A DNA stretch of 64,000 nucleotides from the NCBI GenBank assembly GCA_038002745.1, contig JBBODD010000001.1:1984001-2048000 (forward strand), read 5' to 3'. Positions 46,564-56,558 of the stretch are shown here, piece by piece. The DNA is from Bacillus sp. FSL H8-0547. Lineage in GTDB: Bacteria > Bacillota > Bacilli > Bacillales > Bacillaceae. Every line of letters begins with the position of its first letter. The first letter of the stretch is position 1. The position numbers and the translations under genes were made by a program. Under the pieces are notes generated by a model. The model did not search any database, was not told where the DNA came from, and saw only the letters and a list, made by a program, of their open reading frames with translations.

Positions 46564-47007
46564 ATGAAAATTGCGATTGCATCTGATCACGGCGGTCTAA
46601 GACTGCGCGAGGAAATAAAAAGCTTGATGGACGAGATGAATATTCCATATGAAGATTTCGGCTGTGAGTGCGAAACGTCGGTTGATTATCCTGACTATGC
46701 ACTTCCTGTTGCTGAAAAAGTGGCAAGCGGGGAATTTGACCGCGGCATTCTGATTTGCGGAACTGGTATCGGCATGAGCATTTCTGCCAACAAAGTGAAG
46801 GGCATACGCTGTGCGCTTGTGCATGATACGTTCAGTGCGAAGGCAACGCGTGAGCACAACAACAGCAACATGCTTGCGATGGGCGAGCGCGTCATAGGGC
46901 CCGGACTTGCACGTGAAATTGCGAAAATTTGGCTGACAACTGAGTTTGAAGGCGGACGGCATGAAAACCGCGTGAATAAAATCACTGAGTTTGAAAATAA
47001 GCTCTGA
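46564..47007 (+). CDS. rpiB: Ribose-5-phosphate isomerase B
   Basis: Interconverts ribose-5-phosphate and ribulose-5-phosphate. The 147 residues have SDHGG, the catalytic cysteine in [17 protein letters not shown], and THEHNNSN-type [14 protein letters not shown]. The ATG at 46564 follows GGAGG by 9 bases and gives the conserved [11 protein letters not shown] start. It lies in the ywlE-rpiB-ywlG-glyA run, as in B. subtilis (ywlF). Confidence 0.95.
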   Translation: MKIAIASDHGGLRLREEIKSLMDEMNIPYEDFGCECETSVDYPDYALPVAEKVASGEFDRGILICGTGIGMSISANKVKGIRCALVHDTFSAKATREHNNSNMLAMGERVIGPGLAREIAKIWLTTEFEGGRHENRVNKITEFENKL

Positions 47008-47020
47008 GGGTGAAGAGAAA

Positions 47021-47599
47021 ATGACTGACATTCAGGAGTGGAAGGTTCAGCTTGGAACCATGCTTGCCGACTTGGAGGAGCAGTCCTCTTTCAGACCCGG
47101 CATGGTGTTTGCGGTCGGCTGCAGCACGAGTGAAGTGATTGGCGAAAAGATTGGTACAGCAGGCACCACTGATGTGGCAGAGATGATTTTTTCAGAGCTT
47201 GAGGCTTTTAAAGAGCGGACTGGCGTGCATCTCGCTTTTCAGTGCTGTGAACATTTAAACAGAGCCCTTGTGGTGGAGCGGGAAACGGCTGAGAAATACG
47301 GGCTTGATGAAGTAACGGTTACACCTGTCCGCTCAGCGGGAGGGGCAATGGCCACATACGCCTATTCAGTTTTTAGAAATCCTGCCGTTGTTGAGTTTAT
47401 TAAGGCGGACGGCGGAATAGATATAGGTGATACCTTTATCGGCATGCACCTCAAGCATGTGGCGGTTCCGGTGAGAAGCTCTATAAATCAAGTCGGGCAT
47501 GCCCATGTGACGATGGCCAAAACCCGTCCCAAGCTGATTGGCGGAGAGAGAGCGGTCTATTCTGCTTCAAAAAAAGAGAATGAACAATGCACGTCATAA
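47021..47599 (+). CDS. ywlG: YwlG family protein (DUF436/TIGR01440)
   Basis: Conserved Bacillus-group protein of unknown function, 192 residues. Recognisable blocks are [33 protein letters not shown] and [12 protein letters not shown], the last resembling a metal- or nucleotide-binding motif with a CxEH-like arrangement. The ATG at 47021 follows GAGGGTGAAGAG, 14 bases after the rpiB stop, so the genes are probably cotranscribed. Confidence 0.88.
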   Translation: MTDIQEWKVQLGTMLADLEEQSSFRPGMVFAVGCSTSEVIGEKIGTAGTTDVAEMIFSELEAFKERTGVHLAFQCCEHLNRALVVERETAEKYGLDEVTVTPVRSAGGAMATYAYSVFRNPAVVEFIKADGGIDIGDTFIGMHLKHVAVPVRSSINQVGHAHVTMAKTRPKLIGGERAVYSASKKENEQCTS

Positions 47600-47602
47600 A
47601 TA

Positions 47603-47725
47603 CGAACGATAAATATATATAGATGTGTTTTATTCGTTATTTTAGTGCTTTTTTATCAAAAATAACGCAATTAGACGAAAATCACGCATAAATCTATTAC
47701 ATTCTTCTTTCTGAACGTGTACAAT
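47603..47725 (+). promoter_or_regulatory. glyA promoter region with possible PurR half-sites
   Basis: TACAAT at 47720-47725 with ATTACA 18 bases upstream is a plausible sigma-A promoter. Farther up, CGAAC (47603-47607) and ATTCG (47632-47636) are inverted CGAA motifs about 26 bases apart in AT-rich DNA, near but not equal to the B. subtilis PurR spacing. Confidence 0.35.
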
Positions 47726-47789
47726 GTAGATGAATGAAAATGTGAAACTGTCAGCAAAATCGTTTGAATTGGATAGGGGGATTCTTAGC

Positions 47790-49025
47790 ATGAAACATTT
47801 AAGCAAGCAGGATACTAGTGTATTTGAAGCAATTCAGGATGAACTGCAGCGACAGCGCACGAAAATTGAGCTGATCGCGTCTGAAAACTTTGTTACAGAA
47901 GCAGTCATGGAAGCCCAGGGCTCTGTGTTAACAAACAAGTATGCAGAAGGCTATCCTGGACGCCGCTATTATGGCGGATGTGAGCACGTAGATGTTGTGG
48001 AAAACATTGCAAGAGACCGCGCGAAAGAAATCTTTGGTGCTGAGCACGTCAATGTGCAGCCTCATTCAGGCGCACAGGCGAATATGGCTGTTTACTTCAC
48101 GATTCTTGAGCATGGGGATACTGTTCTTGGCATGAACCTTTCACACGGCGGCCATTTAACTCACGGCAGCCCAGTTAACTTCAGCGGAGTTCAGTACAAT
48201 TTCGTTGAGTACGGCGTTGATAAAGAAACACACCGCATCAATTACGAAGACGTCCTTGAAAAAGCACGCCTTCACAAGCCGAAGCTGATTGTAGCAGGTG
48301 CGAGTGCTTATCCGCGTGCCATTGATTTCAAGAAGTTTCGTGAAATTGCAGATGAAGTCGGCGCTTACTTTATGGTCGATATGGCCCACATTGCAGGCCT
48401 CGTTGCTGCAGGCCTTCATGAGAACCCTGTCCCGTATGCTGATTTTGTGACAACAACAACGCATAAAACGCTTCGCGGTCCGCGCGGCGGCATGATTCTC
48501 TGCAAAGAAGAATACGCTAAAAAAATTGATAAATCCATCTTCCCGGGCATTCAGGGCGGTCCGCTTATGCATGTGATCGCTGCAAAAGCTGTTTCGTTTG
48601 GAGAAGTCCTGCAGGAAGATTTCAAAACGTACGCTTCAAACATCATTGCCAATGCAAACCGTCTGGCAGAAGGTCTGAAAAGCCAGGGTCTGAATCTCGT
48701 ATCTGATGGAACGGACAACCACCTCATTCTGATTGATGTCCGCTCACTTGGCCTGACTGGAAAAGTGGCTGAGAAAGTACTTGATGATGTCGGCATTACA
48801 GTCAACAAAAACACGATTCCATTTGATCCTGAAAGCCCGTTTGTAACAAGCGGAGTGCGCATCGGAACGGCTGCAGTAACAAGCAGAGGCTTCGGTCTTG
48901 AGGACATGGATGAAATTGCTTCTATAATGGTGCTTGCCCTCAGCAACACTGAAGATGAGACAAAACTTGAGGAAGCGAAAAACCGTGTAGAATCTCTGAC
49001 AGCTAAATTCGATTTATACGTGTGA
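47790..49025 (+). CDS. glyA: Serine hydroxymethyltransferase
   Basis: Converts serine and tetrahydrofolate to glycine and methylene-THF. The 411 residues have [30 protein letters not shown], the aspartate of [10 protein letters not shown] and the pyridoxal-phosphate lysine in [14 protein letters not shown]. The ATG at 47790 follows GGGGG by 9 bases; an in-frame ATG at 47730 lies at the transcription start and is unlikely. It shares a bidirectional terminator with uppP. Confidence 0.97.
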   Translation: MKHLSKQDTSVFEAIQDELQRQRTKIELIASENFVTEAVMEAQGSVLTNKYAEGYPGRRYYGGCEHVDVVENIARDRAKEIFGAEHVNVQPHSGAQANMAVYFTILEHGDTVLGMNLSHGGHLTHGSPVNFSGVQYNFVEYGVDKETHRINYEDVLEKARLHKPKLIVAGASAYPRAIDFKKFREIADEVGAYFMVDMAHIAGLVAAGLHENPVPYADFVTTTTHKTLRGPRGGMILCKEEYAKKIDKSIFPGIQGGPLMHVIAAKAVSFGEVLQEDFKTYASNIIANANRLAEGLKSQGLNLVSDGTDNHLILIDVRSLGLTGKVAEKVLDDVGITVNKNTIPFDPESPFVTSGVRIGTAAVTSRGFGLEDMDEIASIMVLALSNTEDETKLEEAKNRVESLTAKFDLYV

Positions 49026-49036
49026 TTTTTCCATAC

Positions 49037-49072
49037 AAAAAGAGCAAATCCCCGCGGATTTGCTCTTTTTTC
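49037..49072. terminator. Bidirectional terminator between glyA and uppP
   Basis: AGAGCAAATCC (49041-49051) and GGATTTGCTCT (49056-49066) pair around CCGC, with As on the left and Ts on the right, so it serves both strands. Confidence 0.92.
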
Positions 49073-49912
49073 TTACAAGAATACGAAATAAATAACGGCT
49101 GCAAGCACGATGCGGTAAATCGCAAACGGCACGAGCTTTATTTTATTGATAAGAGCCAGGAAAAAGCGGATGGAAATGAGTGCAACAACAAATGCACTGA
49201 TGAATCCGGCAATGAAAAACGGCAGAGCATCAAGGGTGAAGTACTCCCAGTTTTTTATTAGGGAAAGTCCGCTTGCTCCGGCCATAATCGGCACGGCCAT
49301 AATAAACGTGAAGTCTGATGCTGTTCTGTGGTTCATGCCGAGCATGACGCCTGCAGACATCGTCGATCCGGAACGTGAAAATCCCGGCCATAATGCAATA
49401 CACTGTACAAGACCGACAATTAAAGCCTGTTTATTTGTAATCTGGTCCACGCTTTTCGTCGTAATTGTGCGGCGTTTCTGAACAAAGTCGGCAACGATCA
49501 TCAGAATGGCACCTGCAAGTAAACTTAAAACGACATAATTAATCGTAAATAAATGCTTATCGATGATATCTTCAAACAAAAAACCAAGGACCGCTGCCGG
49601 CAGCAAACCGATGATAACCTGAGACAGCTTCAGTTTTGATTCTTTCCTTGCTTCCGTTTCCTTCTTTAATCCAAGCAGGCTTAGAAATCTGTCTTTGAAG
49701 ATGATTACAACCGCTAAAATGGAACCAAGCTGAATGACAATTTTAAAGGTATTGGCAACTTCCCGGCCAAAAATGTCTTTTGACTGAAACAGCAGATCAT
49801 CAAAAATAATCATATGTCCAGTAGAAGATACCGGTGCAAACTCTGTTAATCCTTCCACAATGCCAAGTACAACTGCAACAAAAATCTCCCACAAATTCAA
49901 AATTCCATTCAC
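49073..49912 (-). CDS. uppP: Undecaprenyl-diphosphatase UppP (BacA)
   Basis: Membrane phosphatase that recycles the C55 lipid carrier of cell-wall synthesis and gives bacitracin resistance. The 279 residues form about eight transmembrane helices with the two active-site motifs EGLTEFAPVSSTGHM and PGFSRSGSTMS. In B. subtilis glyA is followed by upp instead, so this gene is an insertion in the local order. It is convergent with glyA. Confidence 0.95.
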   Translation of the reverse strand: MNGILNLWEIFVAVVLGIVEGLTEFAPVSSTGHMIIFDDLLFQSKDIFGREVANTFKIVIQLGSILAVVIIFKDRFLSLLGLKKETEARKESKLKLSQVIIGLLPAAVLGFLFEDIIDKHLFTINYVVLSLLAGAILMIVADFVQKRRTITTKSVDQITNKQALIVGLVQCIALWPGFSRSGSTMSAGVMLGMNHRTASDFTFIMAVPIMAGASGLSLIKNWEYFTLDALPFFIAGFISAFVVALISIRFFLALINKIKLVPFAIYRIVLAAVIYFVFL

Positions 49913-50064
49913 CTCATGTCTGTCTTTTTAAAAAACACTCTTTGATGATTTTAAACGTTAACCAGGTAGAAGTCTATGAATTTCATGAAATTGTAAATCT
50001 GTGTCAAAAAAAGAGTAGGCAAATGGACACAACTTTCATTTTTAGAAAATAGGAAAATAGAAGT

Positions 50065-50200
50065 TTGTGTATATTCTGAAAACTTATTACGATCAGGATA
50101 GATAAAAACAGCGAGCGCGATCATCTTAACTTGAGGGCCATGCATTGTCTCCGGACAACAACCCCGTTATTCATTTATGAATAGCGGGGTTTTATTTTTG
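50065..50200 (+). promoter_or_regulatory. Leader or small RNA with terminator upstream of the CGTase gene
   Basis: A possible promoter TTGTGT (50065-50070), 17-base spacer, TACGAT (50088-50093). About 50 bases on, TTGTC/GACAA (50145-50158) form a small hairpin, and a 14-bp terminator stem (50160-50173 with 50178-50191) is followed by a T tract. It ends 60 bases before the CGTase ATG. It may be an attenuated leader or an independent small RNA of about 100 bases. The rest of 49913-50064 shows nothing clear. Confidence 0.6.
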
Positions 50201-50259
50201 GGAAAAGGAGGGCAGTAAAGTCTCGTATTCTTATTATTACTATCAGGGGAGATGGGGAA

Positions 50260-52386
50260 ATGTTGAAAAAAGCGGTAAGTCTCGGTTTTGCAGCAGCACT
50301 GGTATTAGGCAGTTTTGGACCTATTACGGACAATTATGCAAACGCTTCCATAAACAATAAGGTCAACTACTCAAATGATGTCATCTATCAAATTATGACG
50401 GATCGTTTCGTTGATGGAAATCCGGCGAACAATCCGACAGGGTCTCTTTTCAGCTCAGACTGTTCAAATCTCAGAAAATACTGCGGGGGAGACTGGCAGG
50501 GAATCATCAATAAACTGAATGACGGCTATTTCACGGATCTCGGGATTACCGCTCTCTGGATTTCCCAGCCTGTTGAAAATGTCTATACCGTACTGAATGA
50601 TGCGGCGGGAACAACTTCCTATCACGGTTACTGGGGACGGGATTTTAAAAAGACAAACCCTTTCTACGGGACGATGCAGGAGTTTCAGACGCTTATAAAC
50701 ACGGCACACCAGAAAGGAATAAAAGTCATTATCGATTTCGCACCGAACCATACATCGCCAGCGTCAGAGGACACACCGTCCTATATGGAAAACGGAAAGC
50801 TTTATGATAACGGCACGCTTGTCGGCGGCTATACAAATGATACGAAAGGTCTGTTTCATCACAATGGCGGCACGAACTTTTCATCTATTGAAGACGGAAT
50901 CTACCGAAATCTCTATGATCTGGCCGATTTTAATCACCAGAATCCGACTGTCGACAAGTATATGAAAGATGCCGTCAAGCTGTGGCTTGATATGGGAATC
51001 GACGGGATCCGCGTTGATGCTGTGAAACACATGCCGTTTGGCTGGCAGAAGACCTTTATGGAGACGATCTACAGCCACAAGCCGGTGTTCACTTTCGGGG
51101 AATGGTTCCTTGGAGAGAATGAAGTCGATCAGAACTACTACAATTTTGCCAACAGCACAGGCATGTCCCTGCTTGATTTCCGCTACGGCCAGAAGCTGAG
51201 ACAGGTGCTGCGCAACGGTTCTGACAACTGGTACGGTTTTAATGCCATGATAGCAGAATCAGAGGCGAAGTATGAGCAGACCGCCGATCAAGTAACCTTC
51301 CTTGATAATCATGATATGGACCGTTTCCACTTTGACGGAGCCGATGTGAAAAATACAGACCTTGCCCTCGCTGTTATGCTTACCTCGCGCGGTGTACCGA
51401 ATATTTACTACGGAACAGAGCAGTACATGACAGGAAACGGCGATCCAAACAACCGTAAAAAGCAAACATCCTTCAATAAAACAACAAAAGCCTACCAGAT
51501 TATCAGTAAGCTTGCTGCTCTCCGCAAGAATAATCAGGCGTTAGGCTATGGAAAAACTAAAGAAAAGTGGATTAATAATGACGTATACGTTTATGAACGC
51601 ACATTCGGAAAAGACGTCGTTTTAACAGCAGTCAACAAAAGCAAAACAGCATCTTACAACATCAGCGGCCTCACATCAACGCTGCCTGCAGGCACATATA
51701 CTGACCAGCTCACAGCACTCCTGGGAGGAAGCAGCATTTCAGTAGGAAGCGGAGGAGCGGTATCAGCTTTTGACCTCTCGCCTGGAGAAGCAGCTGTTTA
51801 TTCTTTTAATGGAAGCGCAGCAGCCCCATCAATCGGGCAGGTCGGTCCTGTTATGGGAGCGCCTGGAACGACTGTAACCATCAGCGGAGAATCATTCGGA
51901 TCCACAGCAGGCACTGTGAAATTCGGAACCGTCAATGCCTCTGTCGTTTCATGGTCCAATACGGAAATCACCGTCAAAATCCCGACAGCTTCAGCCGGAA
52001 ACTACCAGGTATCTGTCGTCACATCAGGCGGTGCGGCAAGCGGCGCGTACGGACCAGTTGAAGTTCTTTCAGGCAAGCAGTCATCCGTTCGATTTATCGT
52101 AAACGGTGCTTCCACCAATCTCGGCCAGGCCATTTATATAGTAGGAAACGTAAGCGAGCTTGGCAATTGGGATGCTGCAAAAGCAGTCGGACCATTCTAC
52201 AATCAGGTTATCACCAAATATCCTAGCTGGTACTACGACGTAAGCGTGCCGTCCGGACGTTCAGTCGAATTCAAGTTTATTAAAAAAGACGCAAGTGGAA
52301 ACGTTGTATGGGAAAGCGGCTCAAACCACGTCTACACAACTCCGGCAAGCGGACCGGGAACATCGGTTTCAAGCTTTCAGAATTAA
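50260..52386 (+). CDS. cgt: Cyclodextrin glucanotransferase (CGTase)
   Basis: Secreted GH13 enzyme that turns starch into cyclodextrins. The 708 residues start with a signal peptide ([22 protein letters not shown]). Domain A holds the catalytic D253 ([11 protein letters not shown]), E281 (FGEWFLG) and D352 ([10 protein letters not shown]). Domain C, an IPT/TIG domain D ([18 protein letters not shown]) and a starch-binding CBM20 domain E ([10 protein letters not shown] to the end) follow. The segment before D253 has the [11 protein letters not shown] loop with no maltogenic-amylase insertion, which favours CGTase over amylase. A structured leader lies upstream and a terminator downstream. Confidence 0.93.
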   Translation: MLKKAVSLGFAAALVLGSFGPITDNYANASINNKVNYSNDVIYQIMTDRFVDGNPANNPTGSLFSSDCSNLRKYCGGDWQGIINKLNDGYFTDLGITALWISQPVENVYTVLNDAAGTTSYHGYWGRDFKKTNPFYGTMQEFQTLINTAHQKGIKVIIDFAPNHTSPASEDTPSYMENGKLYDNGTLVGGYTNDTKGLFHHNGGTNFSSIEDGIYRNLYDLADFNHQNPTVDKYMKDAVKLWLDMGIDGIRVDAVKHMPFGWQKTFMETIYSHKPVFTFGEWFLGENEVDQNYYNFANSTGMSLLDFRYGQKLRQVLRNGSDNWYGFNAMIAESEAKYEQTADQVTFLDNHDMDRFHFDGADVKNTDLALAVMLTSRGVPNIYYGTEQYMTGNGDPNNRKKQTSFNKTTKAYQIISKLAALRKNNQALGYGKTKEKWINNDVYVYERTFGKDVVLTAVNKSKTASYNISGLTSTLPAGTYTDQLTALLGGSSISVGSGGAVSAFDLSPGEAAVYSFNGSAAAPSIGQVGPVMGAPGTTVTISGESFGSTAGTVKFGTVNASVVSWSNTEITVKIPTASAGNYQVSVVTSGGAASGAYGPVEVLSGKQSSVRFIVNGASTNLGQAIYIVGNVSELGNWDAAKAVGPFYNQVITKYPSWYYDVSVPSGRSVEFKFIKKDASGNVVWESGSNHVYTTPASGPGTSVSSFQN

Positions 52387-52397
52387 TTACTGCAAAG

Positions 52398-52436
52398 AAG
52401 TCCCAAAAGAGAATGGCCTTTGGGGCTTTTTCTTTT
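52398..52436 (+). terminator. Intrinsic terminator of the CGTase gene
   Basis: AAGTCCCAAA (52398-52407) pairs with TTTGGGGCTT (52419-52428) with one G-T pair, followed by TTTCTTTT. Confidence 0.85.
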
Positions 52437-52468
52437 AGTGAACATGATACTGATGGAAGGAGATCAAC

Positions 52469-52519
52469 ATGAAGCATAATAAACAAAAAAAGCTGCCTGA
52501 CACGATGCCGGCAGCATAA
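52469..52519 (+). CDS. Possible 16-residue small protein
   Basis: ATG at 52469 is preceded by AAGGAG at 52457-52462 with a 6-base gap, and the frame reads MKHNKQKKLPDTMPAA then TAA. The N-terminal half is very basic. The ribosome site is better than that of many real genes here, but the frame is so short that chance cannot be excluded. No homologue is recognised. Confidence 0.45.
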   Translation: MKHNKQKKLPDTMPAA

Positions 52520-52544
52520 ATATGGCCATTTCCAGCTGCTGCAT

Positions 52545-52949
52545 TCAACATTCTTGCAGGCTCTCAGACCGCAGGCTATAAGCCACTGTTTTCTTTTTTC
52601 CGTGCTTGAACACATCTGCATGACCGCTGTAAATATACACAGACAGCGTTACACCTCTTTTACCCGTATTTGTATTAATAATAAAAGGAGTGCCCGTATT
52701 GCTTGCAGGCAGATTATATTCATTATATTTATCAAAAAATGTTGCTTCATTAAACATGCGGATAAATTGAGTTTTGTCTTCGCCTTCCAAACGTTTTCCG
52801 CTGAGGGTTACAGTGGCACTCTCTTCACTAAGCTTGGAATGAAGGGCAAATTTGCCGAGCAGCCATTCGACAACGAAGGTTGGCGGACTTGCAAGAATTA
52901 CTTTAAGCATACTAATTGCAATTGTCAGAATGATAATACCGATTGTCAT
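52545..52949 (-). CDS. YfmQ-like protein, unknown function
   Basis: The 134-residue protein has an N-terminal membrane segment (MTIGIIILTIAISMLKVILA) and the block FVVEWLLGKFALHSKLSEES, then SGKRLEGEDK and GTPFIINTNTGKRGVTLSVY. This matches what I recall of B. subtilis YfmQ; the identification is from memory. GGAG lies 11 bases before the ATG. It sits alone between the CGTase gene and upp on the opposite strand. Confidence 0.72.
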   Translation of the reverse strand: MTIGIIILTIAISMLKVILASPPTFVVEWLLGKFALHSKLSEESATVTLSGKRLEGEDKTQFIRMFNEATFFDKYNEYNLPASNTGTPFIINTNTGKRGVTLSVYIYSGHADVFKHGKKKTVAYSLRSESLQEC

Positions 52950-53206
52950 CTATCGTTCATCTCCATAAAGTGAATATATAGCCAGAATAGCTTTATGTTA
53001 ACATAGATGGGTTTTTCAATTTGTGTATGTTATATGAAAGTTGCCATTACATGAAATTGCGGCTCTCCATAAGAATTCCTTTCCCAATTGATAACACTGC
53101 CAAATGATAGAGGCTGTCAATAGTTCAAGCATCAGTCTCCATCCTTTCAAGAACACCGTGAAGATGCATCCCATATAAACCCATAAAAATAAATCTCCGA
53201 TCCTCC

Positions 53207-53235
53207 TTGAAACGGTTCTTCTTTTTCTGTAAAAT
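53207..53235 (+). promoter_or_regulatory. Sigma-A promoter of upp
   Basis: TTGAAA (53207-53212), 17-base spacer, TAAAAT (53230-53235), 33 bases before the upp ATG. The rest of 52950-53206 holds no gene I can support. Confidence 0.75.
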
Positions 53236-53268
53236 CTATTGAAGTGTATTAGAAAAGGAGATGAGCTG

Positions 53269-53898
53269 ATGGGCAAAGTTTACGTGTTTGATCATCCACT
53301 TATTCAGCATAAACTGACATATATCCGCGATGTGAAAACAGGCACGAAAGAGTTTCGCGAGCTTGTTGATGAAGTGGCGAGCCTGATGATGTTTGAAATC
53401 ACAAGAGACATGCCTCTTGAAGAAGTAGAGGTTGAAACACCTGTTCAGATGGCAAAATCCATGGTGCTTGCAGGCAAAAAGCTTGCGATTGTTCCAATTC
53501 TGCGTGCCGGTCTTGGAATGGTAGACGGTATCCTTAAGTTGATTCCGGCTGCAAAAGTTGGACATGTAGGGCTATACCGTGACCCGGAGACGCTAAAACC
53601 GGTTGAATATTACGTAAAGCTTCCATCAGACGTAGAAGAGCGCGAGTTCATCGTCGTCGATCCAATGCTTGCTACTGGCGGCTCAGCGGTAGAGGCGATT
53701 AACAGCGTGAAAAAACGCGGCGCAAAGAACATCAAGTTCATGTGCTTGATTGCAGCTCCTGAAGGCGTTGAAATTGTGAAAGAAGCTCATCCTGATGTCG
53801 ACATCTACATTGCGGCACTTGATGAAAAATTAAATGATCACGGATATATTGTCCCTGGCCTCGGTGATGCCGGAGACCGTATGTTTGGAACTAAGTAG
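53269..53898 (+). CDS. upp: Uracil phosphoribosyltransferase
   Basis: Salvages uracil with PRPP to give UMP. The 209 residues equal B. subtilis Upp and contain [15 protein letters not shown], the PRPP loop [17 protein letters not shown] and the C-terminal uracil-binding [17 protein letters not shown]. The ATG at 53269 follows AAAGGAG by 8 bases. In B. subtilis it lies between glyA and atpI; here it is flanked by extra genes on both sides. Confidence 0.98.
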   Translation: MGKVYVFDHPLIQHKLTYIRDVKTGTKEFRELVDEVASLMMFEITRDMPLEEVEVETPVQMAKSMVLAGKKLAIVPILRAGLGMVDGILKLIPAAKVGHVGLYRDPETLKPVEYYVKLPSDVEEREFIVVDPMLATGGSAVEAINSVKKRGAKNIKFMCLIAAPEGVEIVKEAHPDVDIYIAALDEKLNDHGYIVPGLGDAGDRMFGTK

Positions 53899-53905
53899 AG
53901 ACAAA

Positions 53906-54016
53906 AGCGGAAGCGCCAAGGCCCGCTCCGATAGGCAGATAAGAATCCGTCAGAAAAGTCCGGTTCCCGCCTTTTTTGGCGGATTTGTTCTGACAGAGGA
54001 GCTAGGCGCTTCCGCT
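53906..54016 (-). repeat. Dispersed palindromic element, copy E with perfect terminal repeats
   Basis: AGCGGAAGCGCC (53906-53917) and GGCGCTTCCGCT (54005-54016) are perfect 12-bp inverted ends of a 111-bp element. The centre has GAAAAGTCCGG and a CCGCC...GGCGG hairpin. It lies 8 bases after the upp stop and may act as its terminator. Confidence 0.88.
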
Positions 54017-54061
54017 AGCCGAGGATAACTTTATAACGTTATTCTTTTTATATGTACCGCG

Positions 54062-54090
54062 AATCCTCCTTACACAAGGGGGATTTTTTT
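54062..54090 (+). terminator. Intrinsic terminator downstream of upp
   Basis: AATCCTCCTT (54062-54071) pairs with AAGGGGGATT (54076-54085) with one G-T pair, followed by Ts. Confidence 0.85.
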
Positions 54091-54127
54091 ATACCCGTTT
54101 GAGAAGGATAAAAGAGAGGTGACGGTG

Positions 54128-56374
54128 ATGACAAGGAAATTCATTCTCTCTTTTTTTCTCATAGCATCTATTTTTCCAATACATACAAGTGCAGTAAATT
54201 ATCCGGATGTGCCTGCCATACCGGACGTTTCTCCCAACCGCACAGAAACGGTAATGATTATCGTGGAAGAAGCTCATGCGCAGGCCTTCTCTGAAAAAAT
54301 CAAAGAAAACTATCCTGGAGTAAAAATCCGCCGAACGTTCAAAAAAGTGTTCAGCGGCTATTCGCTAGAAGGCAGCCATAACGATTTAATCGCTCTCCAA
54401 AAGGATCCTCATATTATCCATGCCAGTCCGGTTGCGTCTTATCGGGTGGATCTTGAGGAAAGTGTGCCGTTTATTGGCGGTGACGATGTGAGGGGGCTTT
54501 TTGATTCTGAGCAGCACCGCCTGACAGGAGAGGGAGTCAAAGTAGGCATTATTGATACAGGCATCGATTACACTCATCCGGACTTATCCCGCAGCTATGC
54601 GGGCGGGACAGACATCATTGACGGTGACGATGATCCAATGGAGACAAAAGCGACTGACGGCACAGAAACTCTCCATGGCACACATGTGGCAGGGATTATT
54701 GCGGCAAACGGCAGGCTGAAAGGGGTAGCGCCTGAAGCGGAAATCATTGCATACCGCGCACTTGGCCCGGGAGGATTCGGGACAAGCGAACAGGTCATTG
54801 CGGCGATCGAAAAAGCGATTGAAGACAAAGTAGATGTGCTGAATCTGTCGCTCGGCAATATGGTCAATGGACCGGACTGGCCGACTAGTCTTGCGCTTGA
54901 CCGTGCGGTAGAACACGGCATTACTGCTGTTGTATCCACCGGAAATTCCGGTCCCGGTGTCTGGACAGTCGGTTCACCGGGTACGTCCGGCAAGGCCATT
55001 TCTGTTGGCGCCTCAACTCCTCCGCAGCGGATTCCCTACCTCACAGCAAGCGGTTCAAGGAAAGAAATACCGGTCACTCAGATGGCGGGTGCAAAAGAGT
55101 GGACGCTGCATCAGGGAGAAGAGATGGTATTTGCCGGAATTGGCGAGGAACATCAGTATTCCCCAGACATGAAAGGGAAAGTAGTGCTTGTTGAGCGCGG
55201 GAAAATCACCTTTACCGAAAAAGCTCTTTTTGCTGAAAAGATCGGCGCAAAAGCGGTTGTGATTTATAACAATATGAAAGGAAGCTTTGCGGGCAACCTT
55301 GAACTTCCGGCAAACATTCCGGTTGTCTCCATTTCAAAGGAAGACGGCTTGTGGCTGAAAAAACAACTGGACAAAAAACCGGTGATTCGAACAGTTTACC
55401 GGAACGAATCAGATCAGATGGCTGATTTCAGTTCAAGGGGCCCTGTTACCCGCACATGGGAAATCAAGCCTGACGTTGTTGCCCCCGGAGTAGCAATTGA
55501 CAGTACAGTGCCTGAAGGGTACTTAAGCCTTCAAGGTACAAGTATGTCAGCCCCTCATGTGGCAGGTGCTGCTGCACTGATTAAGCAGGCCCATCCGGAA
55601 TGGAAACCGGAGCAAATCAAGGCTGCCCTCATGAATTCGTCCAGGCCTCTGAGCGGGAAAAAGGCGGATTATTACCAGCCGATCGAACAGGGTGCCGGAC
55701 GAATAGACGTCATGAAAGCACTTGAAACAGAAGCGCTGATGTATCCGGGTACACTGTCATTCGGCCAAGTCATTTCAAAAGGCGGGGGAAGCATTCAGAA
55801 AAAGGTAAAGCTGACACTTGATAATCAATCAGACAAAGAAGTCGTCTATTCGTTCTCGTATCCTTTCTATAAAAAAGGTGTGCAGTGGGATATGCCTGGA
55901 AAAGTGACAGTTCCCGCCGGCGGAAAAAGAGAGATATACGTAAAGTTGAATATCTATGCAAGCAAACTGGAAAAAGGCCTGCATCAGGGCTGGATAAAAG
56001 CAGAAGCGGACGAAACGGTCAGGGAACTCCCGTACTTGTTTGTTGTGGATGAACCGGATTACCCGCGGGTGATGGGCTTTGAGTTCGGATTCGGAGATTC
56101 TGCAGGAGTCTATCAGTATGAACTGTACCTGCCGGGAGGCGCGGATGAAATGGGCATTGCGCTCTATGATCCAGACACTCTTAGGTTTGTTGCGTTTCTG
56201 GACTGGGGCAGGGATCTTCAGAAGGGTGCGGTTAAAAAGACGTTCAGACAAAAGGATCTAGGTCTTGAGGACGGGCTTTACAAAGCAGTCGTTTTTGCCA
56301 GAAAAGGGGACAGGGAGGACACGTTTGAAACGGACCTGATCTTAGAAAATCCCAAGACAAAACTGGGAAACTGA
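54128..56374 (+). CDS. Secreted subtilisin-like serine protease (Vpr-like)
   Basis: Extracellular S8 protease of 748 residues. A signal peptide (FILSFFLIASIFPIHTSA) is followed by an inhibitor I9-like propeptide (about residues 30-105). The catalytic triad is D143 (IIDTGID), H183 (HGTHVAG) and S472 (GTSMSAPH). A PA domain is inserted between His and Ser (about residues 310-430), and an Fn3-like C-terminal domain follows. The ATG at 54128 lies 8 bases after AGAGAGG. The domain order fits minor extracellular protease Vpr. It interrupts the upp-atp order of B. subtilis. Confidence 0.93.
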   Translation: MTRKFILSFFLIASIFPIHTSAVNYPDVPAIPDVSPNRTETVMIIVEEAHAQAFSEKIKENYPGVKIRRTFKKVFSGYSLEGSHNDLIALQKDPHIIHASPVASYRVDLEESVPFIGGDDVRGLFDSEQHRLTGEGVKVGIIDTGIDYTHPDLSRSYAGGTDIIDGDDDPMETKATDGTETLHGTHVAGIIAANGRLKGVAPEAEIIAYRALGPGGFGTSEQVIAAIEKAIEDKVDVLNLSLGNMVNGPDWPTSLALDRAVEHGITAVVSTGNSGPGVWTVGSPGTSGKAISVGASTPPQRIPYLTASGSRKEIPVTQMAGAKEWTLHQGEEMVFAGIGEEHQYSPDMKGKVVLVERGKITFTEKALFAEKIGAKAVVIYNNMKGSFAGNLELPANIPVVSISKEDGLWLKKQLDKKPVIRTVYRNESDQMADFSSRGPVTRTWEIKPDVVAPGVAIDSTVPEGYLSLQGTSMSAPHVAGAAALIKQAHPEWKPEQIKAALMNSSRPLSGKKADYYQPIEQGAGRIDVMKALETEALMYPGTLSFGQVISKGGGSIQKKVKLTLDNQSDKEVVYSFSYPFYKKGVQWDMPGKVTVPAGGKREIYVKLNIYASKLEKGLHQGWIKAEADETVRELPYLFVVDEPDYPRVMGFEFGFGDSAGVYQYELYLPGGADEMGIALYDPDTLRFVAFLDWGRDLQKGAVKKTFRQKDLGLEDGLYKAVVFARKGDREDTFETDLILENPKTKLGN

Positions 56375-56434
56375 GTAAATGTGAACTTTTTGTGATAGGC
56401 TTTTTTGATTGTCAAGTTTTTGGTTTTAAAGCAA

Positions 56435-56463
56435 TTGACATTAAATAGAGCCTATTGTATGCT
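56435..56463 (+). promoter_or_regulatory. Sigma-A promoter of the atp operon
   Basis: TTGACA (56435-56440), 17-base spacer, TATGCT (56458-56463), 95 bases before the atpZ start. Confidence 0.85.
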
Positions 56464-56558
56464 AGACGAGGGTAAATGATAAGGTTTTCATACCGCTTTC
56501 AATTACCCGTTTCTATCCCCAGATAAACCCTTTATTAATCTATTAGCGAGGCGGTCGA

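Noticed and set aside
53016-53276. Minus-strand frame of 86 codons upstream of upp
   Set aside because: It overlaps the upp promoter and start, has no convincing ribosome site and no recognisable protein features.
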